Source of the DNA: a virus
DNA length: 39,996 nucleotides
Virus record (IMG/VR): IMGVR_UViG_3300005541_000291
Coordinates: 1-39,996 of that record
Strand: one strand, 5' to 3'
Part shown: in pieces, positions 23,737 through 33,151 of the stretch
How positions within the stretch are numbered: position 1 is the first letter of the stretch
Layout of the letters: each line of letters begins with the position of its first letter
Position numbers and translations under genes: made by a program
Notes under the pieces: model-generated
Seen by the model: the letters and a program-made list of their open reading frames with translations, nothing else
Database searches by the model: none
What the model was told of the DNA's origin: nothing

Positions 23737-24407
23737 TGGCATTTTTTGAATGTGAATTTCCACGAGCAATCGGCTTTACCTCCGTTGGTGGTAGCGCCTG
23801 GACGACCAACGTCAACCAGGGATTCAGCGGCTATGAACAGCGTAACCGTAACTGGGCGCAGTCACGCGCTATGTTCCAACTTCATTTGCAGGGCAAGACG
23901 GAGTCTGACTTTCAGCTTGTCTACAACTTCTACCTGAACGTCGGAGGCCGGGCAGATGCTTGGCGTCTACTCTGGCCGCTTGATTACCAAGCCGCTGCGC
24001 AATTCATCGCAACCGCTGACGGTACTGTAAACCCGGTCTATCAGCTACAAAAGACCTATGTAACCGCCAACCGTACTTACACGCGGAAGATCGTCAAGCC
24101 AATCATGGACACGGTTCAGGATTACACCGGAGCGTTTCTCCCTAACACCGTGGTGATTTATGACAACGGAACTCCAAAGACTCTTGGCTCCGACTACACC
24201 GTAGACGCTACGACCGGACTGGTTCAGATGCTTTACACAGTCACGTCCGGACACACGATCACCGCAGATTTTCAGTTTCACTTCCCGGTTCGCTTTGACG
24301 TTGACGATATGAAGAACGCCCAAATCATTGAGTCGGGCTGGGGAGCTAACGACGGCTCCGGTCTAACGACTTGGTCCCAGATAGACATCATTGAGGTCCG
24401 TATCTAA
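23736..24407 (+). CDS. Distal tail protein, DUF2460 family
   Basis: Protein of 223 residues following the tape measure, as in gene transfer agents and many phages of Gram-negative bacteria. The family pattern includes FPRAIGFTSVGGSAWTT, the SGYEQRNRNWAQSRAMFQ block, and a C-terminal FHFPVRFDVDDMKNAQI. It forms the hexameric hub ring between tube and tip. TAATG overlaps with both neighbours indicate co-translation with the tip genes. Confidence 0.9.
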   Translation: MAFFECEFPRAIGFTSVGGSAWTTNVNQGFSGYEQRNRNWAQSRAMFQLHLQGKTESDFQLVYNFYLNVGGRADAWRLLWPLDYQAAAQFIATADGTVNPVYQLQKTYVTANRTYTRKIVKPIMDTVQDYTGAFLPNTVVIYDNGTPKTLGSDYTVDATTGLVQMLYTVTSGHTITADFQFHFPVRFDVDDMKNAQIIESGWGANDGSGLTTWSQIDIIEVRI

Positions 24408-25981
24408 TGAAGGTTATTTCAGACGCATTGGCGGCTCACTTCGGGTTAGATTCCATGACCCTCGCCGTGCTCTGGAAAGTCGTAAGGGACTTCACTCCCG
24501 ACCCGCCAGCACTCATTCAATATGCGGGCGGTCAGTTTGACACGGGCATCGGTAACACAACTGGCACGGTGAGCTTCACCGCCAATGTGACGTCGGGCAA
24601 CGCCATCCTTGTTGATGTTGGTGGTGAAGACCTTCAAGGTGCGACGGTCACTGATAATTTGGGCAATGTTTATACTCAGCTTCTCAGCGTAGACCCAATC
24701 ATCCCGCCACAGCCACGCCGTTGTATTCAGTTCGCTGCTTATGGCGTAACCGGGGGAGCCTGCACGATAACAGTGGTCGCGAACTTTTCCGCAGCTTGGA
24801 AAGCCTACGTCCTCATTCACGAGTTTCAAGGCGTCGGGGAGTTCCTCCCTGTTGATACCACTGCCTCAGCCGACGGCACGGGGACGGTTATCTCAACGCC
24901 CGCTTACAACACGAACGTCGCGGATATCGCTTTCAGTTTCATCTACAGCCAGTACGCGGCTACGCCAACCGATGGTGCTGCGTTCATTCAAAGTCAAACC
25001 GGGGGGAGCGGGCCGGGGCCACAAAACATTTTCTCATCGTCCTGGATTGAGTTGGATACACCGGGCACGTACACAACGAGTTGGAGTCAGGGAACCTCGG
25101 GCGGCTGGATTGCTACGACTGTGCTCTTGAAGCAAGCCAGCAATACGCAGGGATTCACTACGCACGACGAGGACATCAATTATCTGGGAACCACCTACTA
25201 CGCCGGGTCCGGTATGACCAACACCGCCACGGCCAACAAGAGCGACCTCTCAGTGGATAACAGTGAAGTCACGGCACTGTTGGTATCGGACTCCGACGCT
25301 ATCACCGAGATTGCTCTCCGCGCCGGGGAGTACGACTACGCCACGGTGGAAATCAGAATTGTGAACTGGGCCGATCTGACGATGGGCGACTTGAAAGTTA
25401 AGTCAGGCACCGTTGGGCAGGTCGTTATGAAGAACGGAATGTTCACTTCTGAAATCCGTGGCCTGTCGCAATACTTCACCACGGTCATAGGCTCGCTGTA
25501 TGGGCCTCTATGCCGCGCCGAACTTGGGAGTGGCTTCAACGGGATTGACGTCAACACGCAATACCCGTGCTGTATAGACATTACGAAGTGGCGGCAGACC
25601 GGAGTAGTTGAGTCGTCCGTTGATCCGCTACACGTCGTACCAGCCGTAACGCTGTCACCGTTTGCTCCTCTGCTTCAGCCAGGCAGCGCGACTCCCACCG
25701 CTCCGGCTCCTAATGGTTGGTTTAACGACGGTGTGATGACGTTCACGAGCGGCCCGCTAAAGGGATTCACAGTTGAAATTAAGAGTTGGGATGGGACTAC
25801 GCTGACGATGTTCCTCCCGCTCCAGTATCAACCCAATGTGGGGGACAGTTTCATCATTGAGCCGGGTTGCGATAAGACCGCGCCTACGTGCTTCGCCAAG
25901 TTCAACAACATCGTCAATTTCAAAGGGGAAAACACCATTCCGGGTAACGACCTCGTTCTGCTTTATCCGAATGCTCAATAA
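24407..25981 (+). CDS. Tail hub protein DUF2163 with inserted beta-sandwich domain
   Basis: Protein of 524 residues, against about 280-300 for the family. Family sequence starts SDALAAHFGLDSMTLAVLWKVV (5-26), is interrupted at about residue 32, and resumes at GFTTHDEDINYLG (about 247), followed by ITEIALRAGEYDYATVEI and a normal C-terminus ending in CFAKFNNIVNFKG. The 210-residue insertion is a beta-sandwich with TANVTSGNAILV and VTDNLGNVYT, related to the protein at 35947-36660. Such modules are frequent on bacterial surface proteins, so receptor or glycan binding at the tail tip is a reasonable inference. Confidence 0.88.
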   Translation: MKVISDALAAHFGLDSMTLAVLWKVVRDFTPDPPALIQYAGGQFDTGIGNTTGTVSFTANVTSGNAILVDVGGEDLQGATVTDNLGNVYTQLLSVDPIIPPQPRRCIQFAAYGVTGGACTITVVANFSAAWKAYVLIHEFQGVGEFLPVDTTASADGTGTVISTPAYNTNVADIAFSFIYSQYAATPTDGAAFIQSQTGGSGPGPQNIFSSSWIELDTPGTYTTSWSQGTSGGWIATTVLLKQASNTQGFTTHDEDINYLGTTYYAGSGMTNTATANKSDLSVDNSEVTALLVSDSDAITEIALRAGEYDYATVEIRIVNWADLTMGDLKVKSGTVGQVVMKNGMFTSEIRGLSQYFTTVIGSLYGPLCRAELGSGFNGIDVNTQYPCCIDITKWRQTGVVESSVDPLHVVPAVTLSPFAPLLQPGSATPTAPAPNGWFNDGVMTFTSGPLKGFTVEIKSWDGTTLTMFLPLQYQPNVGDSFIIEPGCDKTAPTCFAKFNNIVNFKGENTIPGNDLVLLYPNAQ

Positions 25982-26329
25982 ATGGAAACCATCACTACAG
26001 CGAAGCGATATCTGGGTTGGCGCACGGAAAAGATCAACGAAGTCTCAGACCGCACGATTTTCTTTCCCGTGTATGCGCATACCTGTAAAGACTGCGGCGA
26101 ACCCGCGACCATCGGCTACACGGACGGCATTCAAGGCAAGCAGTGGAAGGAATGGACGCTCGCAGCGGAGCGTCACTACTGCTCATCGCACCGCGATATG
26201 GCGAGGATTTATTTCATCTTTGGCTTGACGATGACCGCCGATAGATACAACGAACTTACCCGCTGGCAGAGGTTTTTGCTCTGGACGAAGTGGGCAAATT
26301 GGAGAGTAAGAGAATGGCTAACAAATTAG
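25982..26329 (+). CDS. Hypothetical protein with Cys/His zinc motif, tail-tip operon
   Basis: Protein of 115 residues whose ATG directly follows the hub stop. It has CKDCGEP and later RHYCSSHRDM, a plausible C2-HC-H zinc site (about residues 35-70), and an aromatic basic C-terminus (RWQRFLLWTKWANWRVREW). In most related tails the NlpC/P60 gene follows DUF2163 directly, so this gene and the next are insertions. Function unknown. Confidence 0.65.
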   Translation: METITTAKRYLGWRTEKINEVSDRTIFFPVYAHTCKDCGEPATIGYTDGIQGKQWKEWTLAAERHYCSSHRDMARIYFIFGLTMTADRYNELTRWQRFLLWTKWANWRVREWLTN

Positions 26330-26472
26330 GAACACCGCAGGCACCAGAAGTTTACAGCACCGTTGACGCTGCCATAGCAGCCGCAGCCAACTACGCCCTC
26401 GTCTGGGCGCAGGTAGGAACGGTCATCTATCGGATCACGTCGGGCGGCAGGGTGGTTATCCGTGTCAACTAA
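26314..26472 (+). CDS. Tiny hypothetical protein, tail-tip operon
   Basis: Protein of 52 residues from ATG 26314 (MANKLGTPQAPEVYS...), with GGAGAG seven bases upstream. It overlaps the previous gene by 16 bases and the next by 11. A short helix is followed by a two-strand beta end (VGTVIYRITSGGRVVIRVN). Coupled arrangement supports it. Function unknown. Confidence 0.55.
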   Translation: MANKLGTPQAPEVYSTVDAAIAAAANYALVWAQVGTVIYRITSGGRVVIRVN

Positions 26473-26908
26473 GAAGGACATTGAGAGCAAGGCTCGTGAA
26501 TATGTTGGGACGCGGTTTCAACATCAAGGTCGCCTCAAGGGGCGGGCTATGGACTGCGTTGGCCTACCGCTCTGTGTAGCTGACGATCTGGGACTCGTAG
26601 ACAAACTGGGCGTGCCTTTCAAGAAGCACGACAACGCCAACTACTCCGCGCAGCCGCTTGACCGCTTCGTTCACGAGGAAGCGCAGCGCCGAATGATTGA
26701 AAAGCCTATAGACCAGATGCAGCCGGGCGACTTGGTCACGATCCGTTTGCCTGACGTTCCTTGTCACGTCGCGATTATTTCTACCGTGAACGGGACCATA
26801 GGAATGATTCATGCCTACGCCACGATTGGCAAAGTGGTTGAACACATTATGGACGTGAAGTGGCGTCGCCGCATTGAAGGCTGCTTCGCATTTCCGGGAG
26901 TTGAGTAA
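26462..26908 (+). CDS. NlpC/P60-family peptidase, tail associated
   Basis: Cell-wall peptidase of 148 residues at the standard tail-tip place (GTA gp14-like), expected to open peptidoglycan during DNA entry. The catalytic Cys is in GRAMDCVGL (about residue 29) and the His in PCHVAII (about residue 100). The GTG start at 26462 overlaps the preceding gene and AAGAAGGAC lies within it. The last residues (RRIEGCFAFPGVE) are typical. A TAATG overlap leads to the next tip gene. Confidence 0.9.
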   Translation: MSTKKDIESKAREYVGTRFQHQGRLKGRAMDCVGLPLCVADDLGLVDKLGVPFKKHDNANYSAQPLDRFVHEEAQRRMIEKPIDQMQPGDLVTIRLPDVPCHVAIISTVNGTIGMIHAYATIGKVVEHIMDVKWRRRIEGCFAFPGVE

Positions 26909-27792
26909 TGGCAAAGCTCGCTATAGCGATCGGGTTCGCAATTCTTGGCGCACTGACCTTCGGGTTGGGAGCCTTGGCGGGCATTGGTGTGCTGGCCGGA
27001 ACCAGCTCAGCAATCTTGGGCGCATCAATCGGTTTCGCAGTTGGAGGAATCGTAGGGGGTTTGCTATTCCCCACGCGATTACCAGATCAATATGGCCCGC
27101 GCCTAAACGACCTCACGGTTTCATCTTCTACAAACGGAGCGCCAATTCCGATTGGCTACGGCACATTCCGTTTTGCGGGAAACATCATCTGGTCGCCGGG
27201 CTTGGTTGAGCATACGACCGTAACGAAAACCTCCACCAAGGGAGGCCCGAGCTATTCAACAACCACATACACGTACACGGCGAGCTTCGCCGTTGCCTTC
27301 GGTGAGGGACCGGGCACGGTCATCAAGGTCTGGTTTGATTCCAAAATTGGCTACGACGACAACGTAGACAGCGCGGCAGCCTATGACGCCACGGTTGTTT
27401 ACGATGTTGGCGCGGTAGTCGCCTACGCCAACCAGCTATGGGTAACACAGATTGTAAATGGCCCTGGTACGGACGGCGGCGTGCTCGCGCCGAATTCTGG
27501 TGCGAACAAAACAATAGGCGGCGTCGTGACGTACTACTGGATTCTTCTCACGATCAAGTATCCGCCTCCTGTGCTTTATCCGGGTAACAACGCGCAGATG
27601 CCGGACCCGACGATTCAAAGCTATCAGGGCGTCAACGTGACCACAGCCTACCGTGGAATCATTTACGGCGTCTGGACCGATTTGCTCCTGACCGACTTCG
27701 GCAACCGTATTCCTAACATACAGGGACTCGTGAAGTTCGCTATCGGCACGTCGGACTACGCAAGGCTCTACAGGCCTCCGGTGATCGTCTAA
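26908..27792 (+). CDS. Tail-tip protein, N-terminal part, with inserted carbohydrate-binding-like module
   Basis: Protein of 294 residues matching the start of the large tip protein of GTA-like tails: a Gly/Ala-zipper hydrophobic N-terminus (1-55), YGPRLNDLTV, APIPIGYGTFRFAGNIIWS, and YTASFAVAFGEGPGTVIKVW. At about 157-213 a module (AYDATVVYDVGAVVAYANQLWVT...W) resembles a CBM5/12-type binding unit. The tip pattern then resumes (YPGNNAQMPDPTIQ, GIIYGVWTDLLLTDFGNRIPN). In relatives this region continues into the next protein, but here it stops and the next gene begins by TAATG overlap. Confidence 0.82.
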   Translation: MAKLAIAIGFAILGALTFGLGALAGIGVLAGTSSAILGASIGFAVGGIVGGLLFPTRLPDQYGPRLNDLTVSSSTNGAPIPIGYGTFRFAGNIIWSPGLVEHTTVTKTSTKGGPSYSTTTYTYTASFAVAFGEGPGTVIKVWFDSKIGYDDNVDSAAAYDATVVYDVGAVVAYANQLWVTQIVNGPGTDGGVLAPNSGANKTIGGVVTYYWILLTIKYPPPVLYPGNNAQMPDPTIQSYQGVNVTTAYRGIIYGVWTDLLLTDFGNRIPNIQGLVKFAIGTSDYARLYRPPVIV

Positions 27793-30700
27793 TGTCAACC
27801 TTCATACTACAAGACCGGACCAAGGCACTCATCCTCTCAACCACGTTGACGAGTGCTACGCCTATTCCGAATTTCACGCTGCGCATTTTGGACAGCACAA
27901 ATAGCAGTGTGTTCGCGACCATTCCTGTAGTGAATCCCAGCGGCACCGAAACATTTCTCAATGTCGCCACCTACATTTCTCAGGACTCTGTGACCAGCGA
28001 TGGTGAGTCGGTTTGGTACGACCAGGAAGTTGAGGTTGATGCCTCCAGCGTTCCGGGAGGAGTAAGCTACGGCTTCTTCGTAGAAGTGAACAGCCTCTTT
28101 GACGCCTTCGGCGCGACGTGCGGCTCTTGGGGATTGTACCCGGACGTGGATACTCATTCTGTCTGGGTCGCCAACAACGCCTTCACAGGTGCCAGCCTAC
28201 AGAAATACGACCTGGACACCTACGCGCTCACGGACTCTTGGCAGATCCCCTTTACCAGCTACGGGCCGTCCTACATCAACGGCACGACGTTTTTCGCTCA
28301 GGATACGACGGGCAACCTGTACGTGATGTCTGGCGACAACTTCACTGGATATGGCAACCACCGTCTACACAAGATTGACCCAAGCACGAAACTTGAGCTT
28401 GGTGCTCTGGGCTACGATCAAGTTCACACCTACACAAGCGGGGACGCTAACGTAATCTGGGGACCGATTGACTGGTCCGTGTGGTCTTACGCCGGGGCAG
28501 ACTATATCAGCTTCGCCTCAAACAATGACTTCATTCACGTCATCAATCTGAACACGATGACGCTCCTGGGTTCCTACAACCTGTATAATTTTGATTCAGC
28601 CATACAAGGAGTGTTCGGTACTTGGCAGGACAAGTTTGGCAACATCTGGTGGGCGTGTCTTCATACAGATCAGGCTATTCATCTCTTCAAATGGGTGCCC
28701 TCGTCAGGAACCAGCGGAACCGTAGGCGGCGGAAACGTAGACCCTCAGCTGGTAATCACCAATCCATTTAATGTTCCGCTGGCTAACTGGAGCACGGGTT
28801 TCACTGGCGGCGGCTACCTCTACACTCGTTACGTTCCTGAAATTCATGCTTTCATCGTTGCCGACTCTAACGAAACTGGGGATGAGTTCTGGGGAACGAC
28901 ACTTGCCCTGATTGATCTTACTGATGGTCATCAGGTGGCAATTATTCCCTCGTCCACCGTACCCGCCATTTCAATGGACGGCGGAGACCTTTCCTGTATC
29001 GCGGGATTATTCCGTGACAACAAAGTTCCTGGACTTAGCGGCAACACTTTCTTCGCTACAGAAGGCGACGTAACGGATACAGACCTCCCGCATCGTCGTG
29101 GTGGTGTCCTCAGTCTAATTGACCCCACAACTCTAATCGTTTCTCAGCAAGTAGACTTCACCCTGGACACCATTAACACGGTCACCACGCAGGAGACAGG
29201 CGGCGGTTATACCTTCCAAGGAGTCTGGTCCAGCGCCACCATCTATATGGTGGGGGATATCGTAACGGGTAGCGACGGAGCGAAGTATCTTGCGCTTACG
29301 ACTTCTGGTCCCGGCGATCCTATGGGTTTGGGTCCGCTTGATCCGACGAACATATCTGCTAACTGGGAAAACTGGGTTGGCTTGCCCGACTTTGACAACA
29401 CACGCGGAGACGTTCGCTCTCCTATTTATGCGCATTGCGCGGGAATGCTCTACAACGAAACCGTAGGCGTCCTGGTATCTACCCGCCAGTACAACGGCAG
29501 CACGGTCATGGTTACAAATTTGTCTTCGGGCAACGGGCCGTTCCTCTCCGACCTGACCAGGGACGTTTGTCTACGCGCCGGGCTTACCGTTGATCAGATA
29601 GACGTCACGCAAATCAGCAACATTCTTATCAATGGCTATCTGCTTACGAATCAGACCGACGCCAAATCTGCCCTTCAGAACCCCTTCGCGGCATATTTCG
29701 TAGACGCCGTGGAGTCGGACTTCAAATTGAAATTCGTTCCTCGGGGAGCAAATGCGAGCGTTCTACAGATACCTGAGAGCGATCTTGGCCTTGTCGCTGA
29801 CAAAGCAGAACTCCAAGAGACTTACGTACAGCAAGCCGACTTGCCCAAGAGCGTCAGTGTCACATTCATTGACCCAACGATTGATTGGCAGCAGAACACT
29901 GCTCTCAAGGCTCGCTCCGCCCGTGCGGTCAAGACAAAGAGCACCGCAACACTTGCGCTCCCAATGGTTCTGACTCCCGTTGAGGCCCGCGCTATTGCCG
30001 AGAAATCTCTCTACCTCGCTTACTACGAGCGGCGTCCTTACGACTTCAACCTTTGGAAGATGGCCTATGCCGTCCTTGACCCGACCGACGTTGTTCAATT
30101 CGTGTATGAGGGCAAGGTCTATCAGATGCGCATCGTCAACACGTCGCTGGGCGTGAACTATTCCTTGACTCTGTCGGGCGTCAGCGAAGATTTGAATGCC
30201 TATACCAGCGTCACCGTGGCTGGCATAGCAGCGGGCGTTCCTTCAGAATCGGGCGTACCCGTTCTTCCGACTGTTCTTGCGATGCTTGACGTTCCCTACC
30301 TGGAAGATTCCGATGCCTCTGCCGACCGCAGCCAGACTGGGTTCTATTGGTGGAGTTCCAGCGGTAAGGGTTGGCCGGGCGATGTCCTCTACAAATCAGA
30401 CGATGACATCACGTTTGACAGCATTGACTCCACTGTTGTACGCACCGTCTACGGAAACATTCTGGGCACGCTGGGTGATCCGCCAGTTCTTTGGTCTTGG
30501 GACACCATCAACACCCTCACCGTTCAACTTGCGGATACAACTGCGAGCCTATCGGGAACCACAGACCTTGCCGTTTTGAATGGAGCTAATCCTCTCTTCG
30601 TAGGCGGCGAACTCATTCAATATGTGAACGCCGTACAGAATATGGACGGCACCTTCACGCTCTCTCGCTTGCTCCGTGGCCGTCGCAATACAGAATACGC

Positions 30701-31241
30701 AGCCTATGGACACGCAGCAGATGAGCTTATTTTTGATCCCACGACCGGGATTAAACATGACGCTGCGCCTCTCGCGATCATCGGTCTGCTCCGTTACTAC
30801 CGTGGTGTCACGATTGGGCAGACTGTGACGAGTGCGCCCGACTACGACTTCACTATCAATGCCAACGACTTGAAGCCCGCGATGCCCGTTCATATCACTG
30901 GGACTCGCGATATGAGCGGAAACCTGACAATTGATTGGTTCCGGCGCACTCGTTACAACGGCGATTGGCTCAACAACGCGGGGAATGTCCCTCTTAACGA
31001 AGACTCAGAAGCCTACAGTATTGATATTTATGGGCTTCGTGGTTCGCCAGCGGTAGAGACCGTGGTGCGGACGATCAATTGGACGCCGGGAACCTACGAT
31101 GTGAACGGCAACCCGGAAGCAACTTACAGCGCAGCCGATCAGACAACAGATTTTGGAAGCCCTCAGTCTTCGGTCCTTGTTTACATCTACCAGATTTCGG
31201 GGGAAGTCGGACGCGGGTTTCCAGGCAAAGCAACCATATAA
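27792..31241 (+). CDS. Large tail-tip protein with N-terminal beta-propeller-like region
   Basis: Protein of 1,149 residues. From about 581 onwards (GPFLSDLTRDVCLRAGL, LVADKAELQETYVQQADLPKS, LLRGRRNTEYAAYGH) it is a Phage-tail_3/GTA gp15-type tip protein. Residues about 105-580 look like a propeller with repeated strand sets (SVWVANNAFTG.LQKYDLDTY, NLYVMSGDN, DFIHVINLNTMTLLG, TLALIDLTDGHQVAII). At about 475-530 there is a CBM5/12-like unit (VWSSATIYMVGDIVTGSDG..Y...W). It is the second half of a protein that is single in relatives. Host recognition or glycan binding by the added domains is inferred. Confidence 0.85.
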   Translation: MSTFILQDRTKALILSTTLTSATPIPNFTLRILDSTNSSVFATIPVVNPSGTETFLNVATYISQDSVTSDGESVWYDQEVEVDASSVPGGVSYGFFVEVNSLFDAFGATCGSWGLYPDVDTHSVWVANNAFTGASLQKYDLDTYALTDSWQIPFTSYGPSYINGTTFFAQDTTGNLYVMSGDNFTGYGNHRLHKIDPSTKLELGALGYDQVHTYTSGDANVIWGPIDWSVWSYAGADYISFASNNDFIHVINLNTMTLLGSYNLYNFDSAIQGVFGTWQDKFGNIWWACLHTDQAIHLFKWVPSSGTSGTVGGGNVDPQLVITNPFNVPLANWSTGFTGGGYLYTRYVPEIHAFIVADSNETGDEFWGTTLALIDLTDGHQVAIIPSSTVPAISMDGGDLSCIAGLFRDNKVPGLSGNTFFATEGDVTDTDLPHRRGGVLSLIDPTTLIVSQQVDFTLDTINTVTTQETGGGYTFQGVWSSATIYMVGDIVTGSDGAKYLALTTSGPGDPMGLGPLDPTNISANWENWVGLPDFDNTRGDVRSPIYAHCAGMLYNETVGVLVSTRQYNGSTVMVTNLSSGNGPFLSDLTRDVCLRAGLTVDQIDVTQISNILINGYLLTNQTDAKSALQNPFAAYFVDAVESDFKLKFVPRGANASVLQIPESDLGLVADKAELQETYVQQADLPKSVSVTFIDPTIDWQQNTALKARSARAVKTKSTATLALPMVLTPVEARAIAEKSLYLAYYERRPYDFNLWKMAYAVLDPTDVVQFVYEGKVYQMRIVNTSLGVNYSLTLSGVSEDLNAYTSVTVAGIAAGVPSESGVPVLPTVLAMLDVPYLEDSDASADRSQTGFYWWSSSGKGWPGDVLYKSDDDITFDSIDSTVVRTVYGNILGTLGDPPVLWSWDTINTLTVQLADTTASLSGTTDLAVLNGANPLFVGGELIQYVNAVQNMDGTFTLSRLLRGRRNTEYAAYGHAADELIFDPTTGIKHDAAPLAIIGLLRYYRGVTIGQTVTSAPDYDFTINANDLKPAMPVHITGTRDMSGNLTIDWFRRTRYNGDWLNNAGNVPLNEDSEAYSIDIYGLRGSPAVETVVRTINWTPGTYDVNGNPEATYSAADQTTDFGSPQSSVLVYIYQISGEVGRGFPGKATI

Positions 31242-31250
31242 GGAATAAAC

Positions 31251-32843
31251 ATGAGCACAACGCCAAATCTTTTAATAGACCACATCGCCACAAACCAGGC
31301 CAGCAAAGAGGTCTCTTGTAACGCCGCTTTTGACGCCTTTGACGGAGCTATCGCTGGACTGTTGACGGTTACGATGGACCCTACTTCTTCCTACACGGTA
31401 GCGGCACCGGACGGATTACATCACGGAATCTTCAGGTTCATCGGCCCCATCAACCTTCCCTTGGACATCGTACTCCCGCAGAATTCCAAACAATACTATC
31501 TCTGCAACGCCACCAGTGAAGGCGGCTCACCTGTAATGGGGCATAATCTAACCGCCATATCTGCGGCTCCTACGACCAATGCCACGATCACTAATGCTGC
31601 TGCCGATGGTCTTGAAACTTTTACCTACACTTACACGGGTTTGTCGGGTACGGGTTTCATCGTGGGCAAGTGGGTCACTGTCACTGAGTGTACATCGGGG
31701 TTTTTCAACGTCTATGCTCAAGTTTTGACTTGGACTCCTTCAAGCGGTACGGCGGGAACTTTCACAGTTTTTGGTACACATTCAGTTTTTTCAGAGTCGG
31801 AGTCAGCCCTCGCCGTTCAGGTTTATGCCACGGTCACTTTGCCTCCCGCTGATTCTGCCTACATCCCAGTCTATTGCGATGGCTATGACGTGTTTCAAAT
31901 TGGCAGCAGCATCCTGCTTGAAACCAACGGCGTCAACAACAGCCATCAGAACGTAATCAATATCACAGGCGGCGCGAACGTCACAGCAGTTGAAAGTGGG
32001 GGCACTGTAACCATCTCCGCTACGGGTACGGAGAATTCTAATGTGCTGGTAGGCGGCTTCCCCGTTTCAGATGGCTCGGACTTCACCGGGTACACGGTCT
32101 TCTGTCATATCCGTGGCCGCAAACTCTTACAGGCTTGTAACACTTGGTACCCGAATCTGACTATGGGTTTTGGTCAGGTACAGGGCACCCTGTATTTGAG
32201 CCGCTCCGTCGTCTACAAAATGAACGAAGTTGATCCCAACGGACAACTGTTCGGCCCTTACACGCTAACATCTTCTGCTGGTAGTCCTGGGCCTCCGTTC
32301 CCCGCGTCAAACACTTACACGGGAACTGGACTCAAGTATCTTCACCCACTTGATCACGTCTTGATTTCAGGCTTTTCTCACTCCGCGAACAACGGGCTAT
32401 GGACAGTCTTAGACGTCACTTCAACGACCGTCACCGTCAACAACGGAAATGGTGTGGCCGAGACAGCTCCAGGTTCTCCGCCAACAGCCACGATACAGTT
32501 GTCAATCATAGCTGACTCCGGCGGGCCGCCACCTCAAGCTATTTCTCTCCCTGGCAGCGGGGCGTCAACGAATATCGCGGGGCCTTTCACTATGCCGCTC
32601 GCGCCGGGGCATGATTATCTTCTGGCGATGTACTTCGCTGCGTCGGACAACACAGCCAACAACCCGCCCAGCGGAATTGCTTACATCCCCGGCATCATGG
32701 ATACATTTGCCAACGACGGGAACACGATGAAAGGTGCTCTGGTTTCCGGCGATGTCACCAACCTATCTTTCTTAGACGTCATACCGACGCTCACAAGCTA
32801 CGGCGTGGGAATTCTGGTATCAGGCATTACGGTGGTGAGCTAA
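31251..32843 (+). CDS. Tail fibre-like protein (DUF2793-like N-terminus)
   Basis: Protein of 530 residues, beta-rich with little charge. The N-terminus (LIDHIATNQASKEVSCNAAFDAFDGAI) resembles the attachment segment of DUF2793-type phage proteins. The middle has Thr/Gly/Ser-rich strands (NITGGANVTAVESGGTVTI), and the C-terminal 120 residues look like a jelly-roll-type receptor domain. AAGGAA precedes the ATG. Probably a side or tip fibre. Confidence 0.7.
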   Translation: MSTTPNLLIDHIATNQASKEVSCNAAFDAFDGAIAGLLTVTMDPTSSYTVAAPDGLHHGIFRFIGPINLPLDIVLPQNSKQYYLCNATSEGGSPVMGHNLTAISAAPTTNATITNAAADGLETFTYTYTGLSGTGFIVGKWVTVTECTSGFFNVYAQVLTWTPSSGTAGTFTVFGTHSVFSESESALAVQVYATVTLPPADSAYIPVYCDGYDVFQIGSSILLETNGVNNSHQNVINITGGANVTAVESGGTVTISATGTENSNVLVGGFPVSDGSDFTGYTVFCHIRGRKLLQACNTWYPNLTMGFGQVQGTLYLSRSVVYKMNEVDPNGQLFGPYTLTSSAGSPGPPFPASNTYTGTGLKYLHPLDHVLISGFSHSANNGLWTVLDVTSTTVTVNNGNGVAETAPGSPPTATIQLSIIADSGGPPPQAISLPGSGASTNIAGPFTMPLAPGHDYLLAMYFAASDNTANNPPSGIAYIPGIMDTFANDGNTMKGALVSGDVTNLSFLDVIPTLTSYGVGILVSGITVVS

Positions 32844-33151
32844 TGACTGACTGGAGCAAGATCATTCCTGAAAGTTACATCTACACGGCCTTCGGACTCC
32901 TCGTAACGGTCTTCGGTGGATTCGTGGTGTATACCGCCAAGAAAGCAATCGGTGCTCTCAAAGGGCAATGGAGCGGCGCTATGGACAAGCTCTCTATCAT
33001 TGAGAATACCACCCGCGTTCAAGCCGAGAATCACCTCAATACCATTCAGCAAGAAGCTGTGAAACAGACCGATCTCCTTGGAACGATGATCAAAGAGCAG
33101 GCGACAACGAATGGGTATTTGAAAGCCGTTGTTGATTTAGGAAAGAGATAA
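32843..33151 (+). CDS. Single-pass membrane protein with coiled-coil tail
   Basis: Protein of 102 residues. A hydrophobic helix (about 11-30: YIYTAFGLLVTVFGGFVVY) is followed by a basic hinge and a long soluble helix with coiled-coil character. This layout occurs in phage proteins between fibre and lysis genes and may aid lysis (holin- or spanin-associated), but it lacks a second helix typical of class II holins. The ATG overlaps the previous stop. Confidence 0.6.
   Translation: MTDWSKIIPESYIYTAFGLLVTVFGGFVVYTAKKAIGALKGQWSGAMDKLSIIENTTRVQAENHLNTIQQEAVKQTDLLGTMIKEQATTNGYLKAVVDLGKR

Noticed and set aside
25836-26228. 130-residue plus-strand frame spanning the hub end and next gene
   Set aside because: Overlaps two supported genes in another frame; Ser/Arg-rich shadow composition.
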